Assembly (NCBI GenBank): GCA_049487715.1
Contig: CP150557.1
Location: forward strand, 372,001 to 436,000
Source of the DNA: Pycnococcus provasolii
Lineage: Eukaryota > Chlorophyta > Pseudoscourfieldiophyceae > Pseudoscourfieldiales
Direction: 5' to 3'
DNA: 64,000 bases
Each line of letters starts with the position of its first letter. Position 1 is the stretch's first letter. The translations under genes and the position numbers were made by a program. The notes beneath the pieces were generated by a model. The model ran no database searches. It had not been told where the DNA came from and worked only from the letters and a program-made list of their open reading frames with translations. This document shows positions 28,761-36,752 of the stretch, piece after piece.

Positions 28761-29946
28761 GGTCGCCCTCCCCGGGGGGCAAAGCACGGCATGGAAGGCC
28801 GCCAAATAGGTCTAGAGAGACCGTACCGAATCTAACCTCATCCCCTGATCCATCCCCTGATCCGGCCATGCATCCATGCAAGGCTGGCCAGGGGTTTGCA
28901 TCCATGCAAGACCCGACCGCGGGGTTTGCAACCTCCGCCGTGCCGCCAGCGGCCACCAAGGCCGTGACGTCACACAGAACACACACAAAATATTTGGTAG
29001 CACCTCACTAACAAACCAAATCACATATTCACAACAACACAACAACCATTCCTATCATCAAACAACAAATAATAACAACAACAATAGTTCACCGGTAATG
29101 GGGCAGGCTCTTTGACGAGCATCTACGCGCCTCGTCTTACGGGTAACCCGAACCTGGAAGTCGCCGTACGTATCCGCTTTGAAGAGCCATAATCGACTTT
29201 TCAACTGATTGCACAAAACTCACCATGTACTCACCACTCAACGACACAAGAAGCTGTGCGCATCCAAGCTTGAAAGTGCAGGTGAGGTGTGCATCGGCAA
29301 CAACCAAAATCAACCATTCCTCGACGCGGACCTCAGCGAGCTGGTGACTGGATCCTTCATTCCTGACTTGGATTTTTGCTATCAACAAGACAGCAATGCT
29401 CCCACCGTGTGCGGAAGTGGTGATGGCGATCTCTTCTCATCGCCAAGTGGTAGATGCCCGTCGAATGCATGCCGGTGATGATGAGTGACAAATGAATAAA
29501 TGATGCTACCCAGGTGGGTGCTTCTTAGTTAGTTGCAAGCATATATGAATTTTAGGTTTGTCCTAAGTCGTAACAAAAACAAAACACTTCTTTTGAACGC
29601 TCGCAAGGCACTCGCTCGCGCACGCAAGGCACCAGTTGACTGAGCAAATCATTCATCACTAGACTAAGGTGGTAGTCACGACCGTCGTCGTCGTCACGAC
29701 GTCACTCGCTCGTCAGCTCCTATTTATATATAAAACCCGAACCAAGGTTAGTAACCTTCTTTTTCCTGCTGTGGAGAGTGGAGGGGACCCCGAAACAATT
29801 CCCATATAAATACCGAACCAAATATGTAGGGGTTAGGCGTCGTCGTCGTCGTCGTCGTCTGGGACGGTATCATTTTCACATCACGATCTCGATATTTAAT
29901 TTCTTGTGGCGATCATTATCACAACAGCTGAATCCTGGAACTACAT
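28761..29946. other. Intergenic region, no gene seen
   Basis: Spacer after the element. It contains a TCCATGCAAG/CCCCTGATCC stutter (28847-28912), an AACAACAA-rich stretch (29030-29085) and a CGT run at about 29838-29862. A 90-codon plus-strand frame at 29209-29478 begins at TTG and matches nothing I know. Confidence 0.5.
29726..29735 (+). promoter_or_regulatory. Possible TATA element of the AMP-binding-like gene
   Basis: TATATAAAAC lies 221 bp upstream of the ATG at 29947, a spacing close to that of the candidate before the NRPS-like gene. This rests on motif and position only. Confidence 0.3.
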
Positions 29947-30942
29947 ATGTCTCCTGCTCCGGCTGCCCGTTCTTTCGCCGCCCACCTCTGTAAACGTGCT
30001 TCCTCCTCCGTTTCCAGACATGCTTTGGCACTTTCCTGTCCATCGCAGTCGGTTCATTTCGATTGTGGTGAACTTGATGTTCGCATTCGCCGACTGGCGT
30101 TTTCATTATCATCATTAGGAATTCAGCCGTTTACGTTAGTCGCATCAGCCTTACCAAATACGTCGGAATCGATCATATTAGCATACGCACTTCAACATAT
30201 TGGTGCTGTGTTAACCTCTATGCCCGCCGACGTCAACGCACGTGACAAAATAATCAACAAAGCAGGAGGAAATATGCCGTTTGTCGCGACGTTCGCGTCA
30301 TCAGCAACAGGAAGGCCTGAGTGCCTGAACCACCTCGACATTCCACACGTGTACTTGAACAACGACGAAGAGAGCAAGGAGGAGAATGACGCCAGTGGTA
30401 TAGTAGACATGGCGCAGCTGCTTTCTGTGACCAACCTTAGAAAGGATGACCCGAACGCAACGCAACAGCTCATGGGTGTCTTTGGGAGTGCTGCGGTCAC
30501 GCACGAGCAGGCGATGCGGCTTGCACAGGAGGCTGCGCAAAAGCTTGAAACGAAACCAAACGACAAGGTGTGCTGTTCCGTGACGCTTCTGCACGCGTTT
30601 GGCGCCGCCAGCGCGGTTGGATCCGCCGTCGTCGGCGACGCCGCTGTGATCTTGCCTGAAGTGGGTGGGATACGAGGTTGCGGATCGCCGTCGCAGAGGG
30701 CCCAAGTGACGGCGGACGTAATAGCGACGGAGGGTGTTACGCAGCTCTTTGGCGACACGCACACGCTACGTGCATTGCAAGATGTGGAAGCCCCCGCGAG
30801 CCACCATTTGCGCACGGGTGTGATTAAGATTGGATCAGGCTCGGACTTCCTCGACGACGTGCGTGAGACTCCGGGCGATGATGCGATACCGCTTTCTTGG
30901 GCAGGCACGTCGTTTCACGCCATGGGAAAAAGGAGCGCTTGA
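29947..30942 (+). CDS. Truncated AMP-binding (acyl-CoA synthetase-like) protein, probably non-catalytic
   Basis: A 331-residue protein with a basic, Ser/Ala-rich leader (MSPAPAARSFAAHLCKRASS) that could target mitochondria or plastid. The body follows the N-terminal subdomain of acyl-CoA synthetases: LAFSLSSLGIQPFTLVASAL, PNTSESIILAYALQHIGAVL, and later FGSAAVTHEQAMRLAQEAA and CCSVTLLHAFGAASAVGSAV. The ATP-binding TSGTTG-PKG loop is missing (the equivalent spot reads GVFGSAAVTHEQ), as are the YGxTE region, the GRxKD hinge and the C-terminal lid. It cannot be an ordinary ligase. It may be a regulatory or structural remnant of an ACSF-type enzyme, or a pseudogene with an intact frame. Frame length and codon use argue that it is expressed. 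Confidence 0.7.
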   Translation: MSPAPAARSFAAHLCKRASSSVSRHALALSCPSQSVHFDCGELDVRIRRLAFSLSSLGIQPFTLVASALPNTSESIILAYALQHIGAVLTSMPADVNARDKIINKAGGNMPFVATFASSATGRPECLNHLDIPHVYLNNDEESKEENDASGIVDMAQLLSVTNLRKDDPNATQQLMGVFGSAAVTHEQAMRLAQEAAQKLETKPNDKVCCSVTLLHAFGAASAVGSAVVGDAAVILPEVGGIRGCGSPSQRAQVTADVIATEGVTQLFGDTHTLRALQDVEAPASHHLRTGVIKIGSGSDFLDDVRETPGDDAIPLSWAGTSFHAMGKRSA

Positions 30943-30989
30943 TTAAAAAAATGTAGCTTACACTTTACTGTACATTCGGAGGTGTGCGA

Positions 30990-31526
30990 TCACTCGTCTC
31001 CTTCGTCGGCGTCACCACCACCAGCAGCCTTTTTGGCAGCTTTTTTGGCCTTGCGCGCCTCAGCAGCTGCTTTCTTCTCCTCCTTGGTGAGCTTTCTCGC
31101 AAAGAGCGTCTCCGTAGGCCTATCTTCTTGTGTCGTTGCTGTATCCGCGCCCTTTGGCAAGGGTCTCGACGCCGGCGGCTTATCTCCCGGTTGAAATCCT
31201 GCATCGGGCGGTATGGTCGCCGCGCTATTGTCGTGTCCTTTCCACCCGAGCATGGGGCACGAGCAAAGCATACCTTCGGACGTGACTCCGCCAACACTTT
31301 TCTTTGTGATGGTCGTATTATCTTCTTCGACGACAGCGCCAATTCGCGCGACGACGACTAAGAGCGACGTCTTAACATTCGGTGCGTTCGTCACGACTGT
31401 GATGGTAGAGTCAGAGGAGGATGAGTCAATGAGGAGCGTGCACGCCTTCAGACGGGCGTGGCCTGGTACCTCGGCGACATTGAGCACACGCGCGACGACG
31501 ACTGAGCCGGACACGCGAGAGGACAT
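30990..31526 (-). CDS. Small protein with a tRNA-binding (EMAP/Arc1-type OB) domain
   Basis: A 178-residue protein starting MSSRVSGSVVVARVLNVAEV. Residues 5-110 follow the OB fold of the tRNA-binding domain shared by Arc1p, EMAP-II/p43 and the C-terminal appendages of MetRS and TyrRS: VARVLNVAEVPGHARL, TVVTNAPNVK, LVVVARIGAVV, GVTSEGMLCSCPMLGW and FQPGDKPPA. The C-terminal 60 residues are Pro/Asp linker and a Lys/Ala-rich tail (KLTKEEKKAAAEARKAKKAA) that would bind nucleic acid. There is no catalytic synthetase domain and no EMAP-II C-terminal extension. I infer an accessory tRNA-binding factor of a synthetase complex. It is convergent with the AMP-binding-like gene. Confidence 0.8.
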   Translation of the reverse strand: MSSRVSGSVVVARVLNVAEVPGHARLKACTLLIDSSSSDSTITVVTNAPNVKTSLLVVVARIGAVVEEDNTTITKKSVGGVTSEGMLCSCPMLGWKGHDNSAATIPPDAGFQPGDKPPASRPLPKGADTATTQEDRPTETLFARKLTKEEKKAAAEARKAKKAAKKAAGGGDADEGDE

Positions 31527-31849
31527 CTTTCTTCAGGGACCGGAGAATCCAACCCGCCGCCGCCGCCGGGGAGGAAGTTAGTTTAGATTTTAGATTTTAG
31601 ATTTTTCCCTCTAAAAAGTTTTTAAGAAGTACTTTTTAGATTTCTGATTGGTTATCCTGGCAGCCTAAGAAGGACCTTTAAGGATTTAGAGGTTTGATTT
31701 TTGAGTGGAGATCCCGGTCGTGCGAACGTTTGGTCCTCCTCACGTGAGTGAGTGAGTCAAGTGTCGCAGGCAGTGTGGTGTGTGGGAATACTGTACAGTA
31801 GTCACATACTAAACTTATGAAATATAGGTCACACTTTAAAAAGGCATTG
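31527..31849. other. Intergenic region, no gene seen
   Basis: AT-rich spacer between two minus-strand genes, with an imperfect TTTTAGATT repeat at about 31580-31650. It is likely the promoter of the tRNA-binding protein and the 3' UTR of the GT29 gene. Confidence 0.55.
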
Positions 31850-33550
31850 TCATCTCCTCCTGCTGATACGACCGACGTGGTACCTCCTCGAGCTCGAGCT
31901 CGCGCTCGCTCCTAGCGAAGACGATGAGGCGTGCGAACTCCTCGATGATGCCGCACGCGCGGCTTTCGCAGCCGCGCTCACCTGAGGCTTGCTGCTGAAC
32001 TTATTCATCAGCGCATCTCTCTGCTCTTTCGTGAAGCCGCGCTCGCCAACCTTCCCTTGAGCCTTCGCGAGGCGCTCAGCCGCCAAAACCTTGGCGCGGG
32101 ACACGCAGTATTCAGGCATGGGCATGCGATTCCATATGGCGTGACCCGCAGCCATCGCATCCTTGCTGAACACCTCCGGATGCAGTGCGCGGCAGGATTC
32201 GCACATCTCCCCGCTCTCGTGGCACTCCACCACGCAAGGCTCGCGGAATTGAAGGAGGCCGTTTTGAGCAAATCGCTTGAAGAGCAGCCACTCCGCCTCG
32301 TCGCGCTCGCCGTATGGCTGTGGACAGCGATTTTGGTAGTGGTATGGCATGCCGTGCGCCTCGGAGATCATCATGCCGTACACGGTGATGTTAGAGCAAA
32401 CCTGCAGGGCGAGCAACAAGCCCGTGAATCCGCTCGTGGGCGTGTAGTCGCCAAGGTCAAAGCCTGGCGCCTCGTTTGGCTTGAAGCTGCGGCTAAGCTG
32501 GTACGCCTGCTGGCCCATGTAGTTCACCATCTCCTGGCTGAACAGATAGAAGCGCTCGCGAGGCTTGCTGGCGATGCGAGCGCGGTAGCTCTCCACCGTA
32601 GATGCGGCGCGCATGTTGAAGAGCAGCGCCTCGTCGTCCGATTCGCGGAAGTCCATCCAGCGGCTGTTCACAAGCCGGAACGTCGTCTTCGATCCTACAA
32701 ACTTCTCCAAGCCTTTCGTCGGCGCGGCGTTGAATCGCATCACCATCTCCGCTGCGTCCACCTCCCTGCCTAAGTTCGAGCCCATGTGGATCAGGCTGCC
32801 CGAGTTGCCGACAAGCGCGCACGTGCGGAAGCGCTTGTTTGCCGGGTCCGTGGGCGGTATGAGCGCGAGCAGCGGCGGGTCCACCTTTCCCACGCGCCGC
32901 CACGGAGGCTGCTTGCCAGGCAAATAGATGCGCATCACCTCAGCCTGGTTGCGCTCGACGTCCTGCTTGTTCAGCAGGTACGGCCCGTCGAACGAGGCGG
33001 GCAGCTGGCGCGGCTTGTCGTCGATGTCAGGCATAGTGTTCTTGCCCTGGAAGCGCACGGCGAACTCCTGGCTCACGAACGTCTCCGGGCCCTTGTCACA
33101 GCTGACGCCCGAGAAGAGCGCGGTGCACAGGCACCTGTTTCCGTCCGTTGCGCCGTGGCCGCCGGCGCCGCACGGACTTGCGGGTGACTTGGACACGACG
33201 GAGGACGACGACGCCGCTCCTGCTCTCAACGTCGGACCGTTCACGTTCACGTGCATGCTGTCGTCCTCCTCACTGCTTTCGGCCAACGACGCCTGCCTCT
33301 GCGCTGCGATTTGTTCTTGTGGAATGACATCCCAAGCGTTCTGCACGTGGTGCAAGTCAACCTCCTCGACGTCCGGCACTTGCATGTGCATCCCCCCAAG
33401 GTCATGAAAGCGGTCATTAAGGGCCTCCTGCCCTAAACCTAACCCTGATAGGTGTGCGTCACCGTGCGTGAGTGGGTGCCAGACGATTCCCGTGAGTCCA
33501 AGTACCACGAGAAACGCCATGAAGGACGCACGCACACTGACGGCCACCAT
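31850..33550 (-). CDS. Sialyltransferase-like glycosyltransferase (GT29)
   Basis: A 566-residue type II membrane protein: MVAVSVRASFMAFLVVLGLTG is a single N-terminal anchor, followed by a stem with an EGF-like Cys cluster (CGAGGHG...CLCTALFSGVSC). The GT29 L-motif is clear: CALVGNSGSL, then DAAEMVMRFNAAP and FVGSKTTFRLVNSR. The S-motif is TPTSGFTGLLLALQVC followed by ITVYGM. A later HYQNRC region fits the VS-motif position. The Golgi lumen is the expected site. Plants and green algae have such GT29 proteins although they generally lack sialic acid, so donor and acceptor are unknown; a Kdo- or Dha-like sugar is a published possibility for plant homologues. A telomere-type tract lies 110 bp upstream. 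Confidence 0.9.
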   Translation of the reverse strand: MVAVSVRASFMAFLVVLGLTGIVWHPLTHGDAHLSGLGLGQEALNDRFHDLGGMHMQVPDVEEVDLHHVQNAWDVIPQEQIAAQRQASLAESSEEDDSMHVNVNGPTLRAGAASSSSVVSKSPASPCGAGGHGATDGNRCLCTALFSGVSCDKGPETFVSQEFAVRFQGKNTMPDIDDKPRQLPASFDGPYLLNKQDVERNQAEVMRIYLPGKQPPWRRVGKVDPPLLALIPPTDPANKRFRTCALVGNSGSLIHMGSNLGREVDAAEMVMRFNAAPTKGLEKFVGSKTTFRLVNSRWMDFRESDDEALLFNMRAASTVESYRARIASKPRERFYLFSQEMVNYMGQQAYQLSRSFKPNEAPGFDLGDYTPTSGFTGLLLALQVCSNITVYGMMISEAHGMPYHYQNRCPQPYGERDEAEWLLFKRFAQNGLLQFREPCVVECHESGEMCESCRALHPEVFSKDAMAAGHAIWNRMPMPEYCVSRAKVLAAERLAKAQGKVGERGFTKEQRDALMNKFSSKPQVSAAAKAARAASSRSSHASSSSLGASASSSSRRYHVGRISRRR

Positions 33551-33659
33551 GCTCAAGATCTAGGCCAAGGGGAGAATGCTGGAATTGGAGGGGCGCGCGC
33601 GGGGGACTGGGGGGGAGGAGAAAGGAGGAAGGAGGAAGGAGGGCGAGGGAGGAGGAGCG

Positions 33660-33706
33660 TAACCCTAACCCTAACCCTAATCCTAACCCTATACCCTAAT
33701 CCTAAC
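33660..33706. repeat. Interstitial telomere-type tract (CCCTAA)n
   Basis: Three perfect CCCTAA units, then CCCTAATCC and CCCTATA variants. The tract lies 110 bp upstream of the GT29 start codon and 30 bp beyond the 3' end of the AlkB gene. Confidence 0.87.
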
Positions 33707-33735
33707 GTTTCGAATCTACCATGGTGTTACATGTG

Positions 33736-34794
33736 TTACATGAGCGCCTTGACGACGCGAAAGGTGAGGCTAATTCTCTCGCCGAGCAGGTTTCGTCGAG
33801 CGGGAACGCCGTGTTTGTAAACCTGCTGGCATCCTGTTGGCATAACCAGCAGATCGCCATCTCTCATCATGAGCGTGAGTTTTTCCTTCGTCACAGCTTG
33901 GATGTCGTCTCTGCTTTCGAGCACAAAGTCGCGTGTGCATCCAAGCGATACGGTGACAATGGGTGAGCCTTTCACGATGTTGTCTTCGTGGTCGCTATGT
34001 GGACCCACGAAGTCTCTTCCGTCACGGTATCTATTCAGCAGGCAGTAGTTGAATTCCCACTTATTGTCGAGCAGATTTTCCACCTCGTGTCGCACGCTGT
34101 CGAGCAGTGGCACATGATCGTACATCGCCGGCGTCGTACTCCCGCTCGCGTCTCTCGCGTCGTGCACACCCTTCGCCGTGTCCTTCGAGGTTGCAAGCAG
34201 CTGCTGTGTCGCGACGGCGCACATTTCTCGGTGATACGTTCCCGCCTTACCGCCAATGTTCGTCGTCGGCACATTCCAAGTGAGCCGTTGACGGCACTCA
34301 AGCAGAAGAGCACGGCTATCGCATTGAGCGTTGCGTTGAAGAAACCGTCGGCAGACGGCGACGTCGCAAAGTCGCGTGCCCACCGACACTAGTTTGTTGG
34401 AGGAGGATTCATCACCACGATGTCGAGACGACGACACAGGTGCTATTGAAGCTTCTGCTTCTTTTGTCACTGTCGTCGTTCCGACCCACTCCATGCCATT
34501 CAAGCCACCACCGCTAAGGTTATCCCTAGATGTACGTTGTCCTGAAGATGAAGCGGGAACGAGAGAAACACGCCGTTGTGGGTGTTGGTGCATACCAGCA
34601 GGAGGAGCCTCTTGTGATTTTTCATCCCCAGGGATCCCAGCAGGAGGAGCCATGAGGCGTCGTAGCTTCGCAGGTGGTTGGTCAGAGGGTGCAGCAATAG
34701 AGTCATTTAAATCCAAGCACGCGTTGACATGTGACTGTATTAGTAAGTAGTGCACTTCAGAAGAGCAGAACGGACACTTGACGAAGTGCGACAT
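33736..34794 (-). CDS. AlkB-type 2-oxoglutarate/Fe(II) dioxygenase with an N-terminal UBZ4-like zinc finger
   Basis: A 352-residue protein. The first 30 residues form a C-x2-C-x11-H-x3-C finger (CPFCSSEVHYLLIQSHVNAC), the spacing of RAD18-type UBZ4 ubiquitin-binding fingers. A low-complexity linker follows. The C-terminal 150 residues are an ALKBH2/3-like dioxygenase: FNYCLLNRYRDGRDFVGPHS with the metal-binding HSD (H-x-D), SLGCTRDFVLES, DGDLLVMPTGCQQVYKHGVP with the distal His, and RISLTFR with the 2-oxoglutarate-binding Arg. These direct-reversal enzymes remove 1-methyladenine and 3-methylcytosine from DNA or RNA. The finger suggests recruitment to ubiquitinated PCNA or other repair sites; that is inference. 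The start is fixed by the finger, since upstream DNA is telomere-like. Confidence 0.9.
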   Translation of the reverse strand: MSHFVKCPFCSSEVHYLLIQSHVNACLDLNDSIAAPSDQPPAKLRRLMAPPAGIPGDEKSQEAPPAGMHQHPQRRVSLVPASSSGQRTSRDNLSGGGLNGMEWVGTTTVTKEAEASIAPVSSSRHRGDESSSNKLVSVGTRLCDVAVCRRFLQRNAQCDSRALLLECRQRLTWNVPTTNIGGKAGTYHREMCAVATQQLLATSKDTAKGVHDARDASGSTTPAMYDHVPLLDSVRHEVENLLDNKWEFNYCLLNRYRDGRDFVGPHSDHEDNIVKGSPIVTVSLGCTRDFVLESRDDIQAVTKEKLTLMMRDGDLLVMPTGCQQVYKHGVPARRNLLGERISLTFRVVKALM

Positions 34795-34805
34795 GTGCGA
34801 CGTAG

Positions 34806-34827
34806 ACCCTAACCTTAGCTAACCCTT
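34806..34827. repeat. Short degenerate telomere-type tract at the AlkB start
   Basis: ACCCTAACC and CTAACCCTT units lie only 12 bp upstream of the AlkB ATG, so they are probably inside the 5' UTR. Confidence 0.65.
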
Positions 34828-35059
34828 AAGGCGTAGAATGCGAATGCGAGGATGCCATTTATAACTTGCCTAAGGTCTAAGGTAAATTAAGGTTAAAGGG
34901 AAGGCGCCATTTTAAAATTCCATGCCCGAGTTATTTCTAAATAAAAAAAAACTGGGTGCAAGGTCTCTCCCAAGGGGCAAGAGAGTTCCGAAGAGGGGGT
35001 TCGGTTCGTTCGGGGATGGACACCTGAGAGGGACCTTGAACTCGAAAAGGAATTCGGGC

Positions 35060-35088
35060 ATTAGGGTAGACATTAGGGTTAGGGTTAC
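35060..35088. repeat. Telomere-type tract (TTAGGG)n in the 34.8-35.5 kb spacer
   Basis: TTAGGG units interrupted by TAGACA, ending GGGTTACGG. The tract lies 428 bp upstream of the plus-strand secreted-protein gene. The rest of the divergent spacer (34795-35515) has no gene. Its last 50 bp are a CATTCT stutter leading into the start codon. Confidence 0.8.
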
Positions 35089-35515
35089 GGTTCGTCAGGT
35101 CCGTCCCCGCGCGCCTCGAACGCATCTCCCTTACAGTATTAGACTTCTCCTCCCCTCGGGGGACCCTCCCTCTCTCGGTGGCTCCGTCCCTTCCTGGTTC
35201 CTTCCTTTCCGCTGTTCTGTTTGGTAAACCGACAGATTCTCCGGAGAAAAGCTGTCATGTTGCCCTCGCATGTCACGTCACGTCATGATGTTCGTGTTTG
35301 GGTTCTTTGGGGTATAGGGTGGCACGTTCACTGCTTTTGGTTTTTGCTTTGAAGCTTCCTTCTGTCTTGTCTTGTCTTGTATTAAGTTGTTGTTTTGCTT
35401 TGCTTTGTCTTGGTATCAAGGTTGGTGGTGGCTCATTGATTTCTTTTCTTGTGTCATTCTCAGTCTCATTCTCATTCTCATTCTCATTCTCAACCTGATA
35501 TAGCAAGCAGCAACG

Positions 35516-36529
35516 ATGCCTTCGTTCACGATGAGCTCCTCGAAGAAGTACACACGCGGTCTTGGCCTTGCCAGTATTACCCTAGGCGCGATGCTCTTAG
35601 GTGGAGCGTCGGCACAGGCACACGAACACACAAGTGGAAGGATTCATAACAGGGAGATGGTTCCCACGATCAACACGGACCACCACTACGAACATTCTTC
35701 GCTTGGTGGAGGAAACAACAACGACATGATGTATGGTGCTGCGCCTGACATGAGGATGCCTTATGGTGGTGGCGGTTACGGCATGCCGCAACCAATCGCA
35801 CCGACCGGGCCAGGACCCTTGGCGCAGCTCCTGTTCGCCTCTGCTGGCGGTGCTGGCGGAATCGCGGCAGAGAGCAACCAGCAGCCTCCAGCAATGCAAA
35901 TGCTCAAACTCATGGCGGCGGCTAACAACCAGGCGAATGATGCGACGCCGAAAATGCTGCAACTTGTCATGCAGATTGGAAACGGCGACGGTGCCGCCAT
36001 CGACATTCTGAAGACTGTGCTCGAAACGCACGTGCTGAAAACGATGAGCGCAGAACAGCTCTCATCGTTGAAGAACAAGGAAACTGCGCACATTTCCAAG
36101 GTGATTGAGCTAGGACAGGACTTGACTCAGAAGTCGCTGCAGTTTGAGGAAGCTCTCACCAAAGATGCAACGCAACTTAGCGATGAGCTGGAGGCGGCAG
36201 CTAATGAGCTGTCTACGCTCGACACTCCAGAAATGCTTGCAGTAATTGCAGGTGTGCTAGAAAAGATGGTGAAGACGGCGCCGAACGACTCAACGACAGC
36301 GAATGTCTCGAATGACAACGACGAAGTGAACGAAATGATGGAGAAGAACGAGGAGATGCACAAGGAGGAGGAGCAGGAGATCGCTGATGTGGCTGATGAT
36401 GCTGCTCTTGATATCACTGACAACATGGATGACGAGGAGATGGACGCGTACATGCAAAAAGAGATGAAAGATGATGTTAAAGAAGACGAACAGGAGTTTG
36501 CGGACGAATGGGACGATGAGCATAACTAG
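35516..36529 (+). CDS. Secreted acidic protein, unknown family
   Basis: A 337-residue protein. The leader KKYTRGLGLASITLGAMLLG with GGASAQA reads as a signal peptide, cleaved after an ASA/AQA site. Then a His/Gly/Met-rich segment (YGGGGYGMPQPIAPTGPGP) leads into a helical middle (QQPPAMQMLKLMAAANNQAN, MSAEQLSSLKNKETAHISKV) and a strongly acidic, Met-rich C-terminus (NDNDEVNEMMEKNEEMHKEE, MDDEEMDAYMQKEMKDD). There is no catalytic motif and no second membrane segment. The acidic tail could bind calcium or basic proteins. The 5' UTR is an unusual TCATTC stutter. I cannot name a family. Confidence 0.65.
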   Translation: MPSFTMSSSKKYTRGLGLASITLGAMLLGGASAQAHEHTSGRIHNREMVPTINTDHHYEHSSLGGGNNNDMMYGAAPDMRMPYGGGGYGMPQPIAPTGPGPLAQLLFASAGGAGGIAAESNQQPPAMQMLKLMAAANNQANDATPKMLQLVMQIGNGDGAAIDILKTVLETHVLKTMSAEQLSSLKNKETAHISKVIELGQDLTQKSLQFEEALTKDATQLSDELEAAANELSTLDTPEMLAVIAGVLEKMVKTAPNDSTTANVSNDNDEVNEMMEKNEEMHKEEEQEIADVADDAALDITDNMDDEEMDAYMQKEMKDDVKEDEQEFADEWDDEHN

Positions 36530-36752
36530 AAGATAGAAGTGTGTCAAAGAAAGAAAGAAAGAATTTGGGGTGGTGGGATTTAGGAAACACAGAAAGGTAC
36601 TGTACAGTCAAGAATAACGCTGTTACAACTTACAAAGTAATCAAATTCAAAGTTACAAAGGGCGGTGACACACCCTACATCCTAACCCCACCCATATGGT
36701 TTGGGCTTGCATTAGGGAAAAAAAAAAAAGACGTTTTATAACGTTACACACT

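Noticed and set aside
29209-29478. Cys-bearing 89-codon plus-strand frame near the mobile element
   Set aside because: It starts at TTG and has no family resemblance and no codon signal better than the opposite strand.
33431-33446. CCCTAAACCTAACCCT inside the GT29 gene
   Set aside because: It encodes part of the stem (SGLGLGQ) in a continuous frame, so it is coding sequence and not counted with the intergenic telomere-type tracts.
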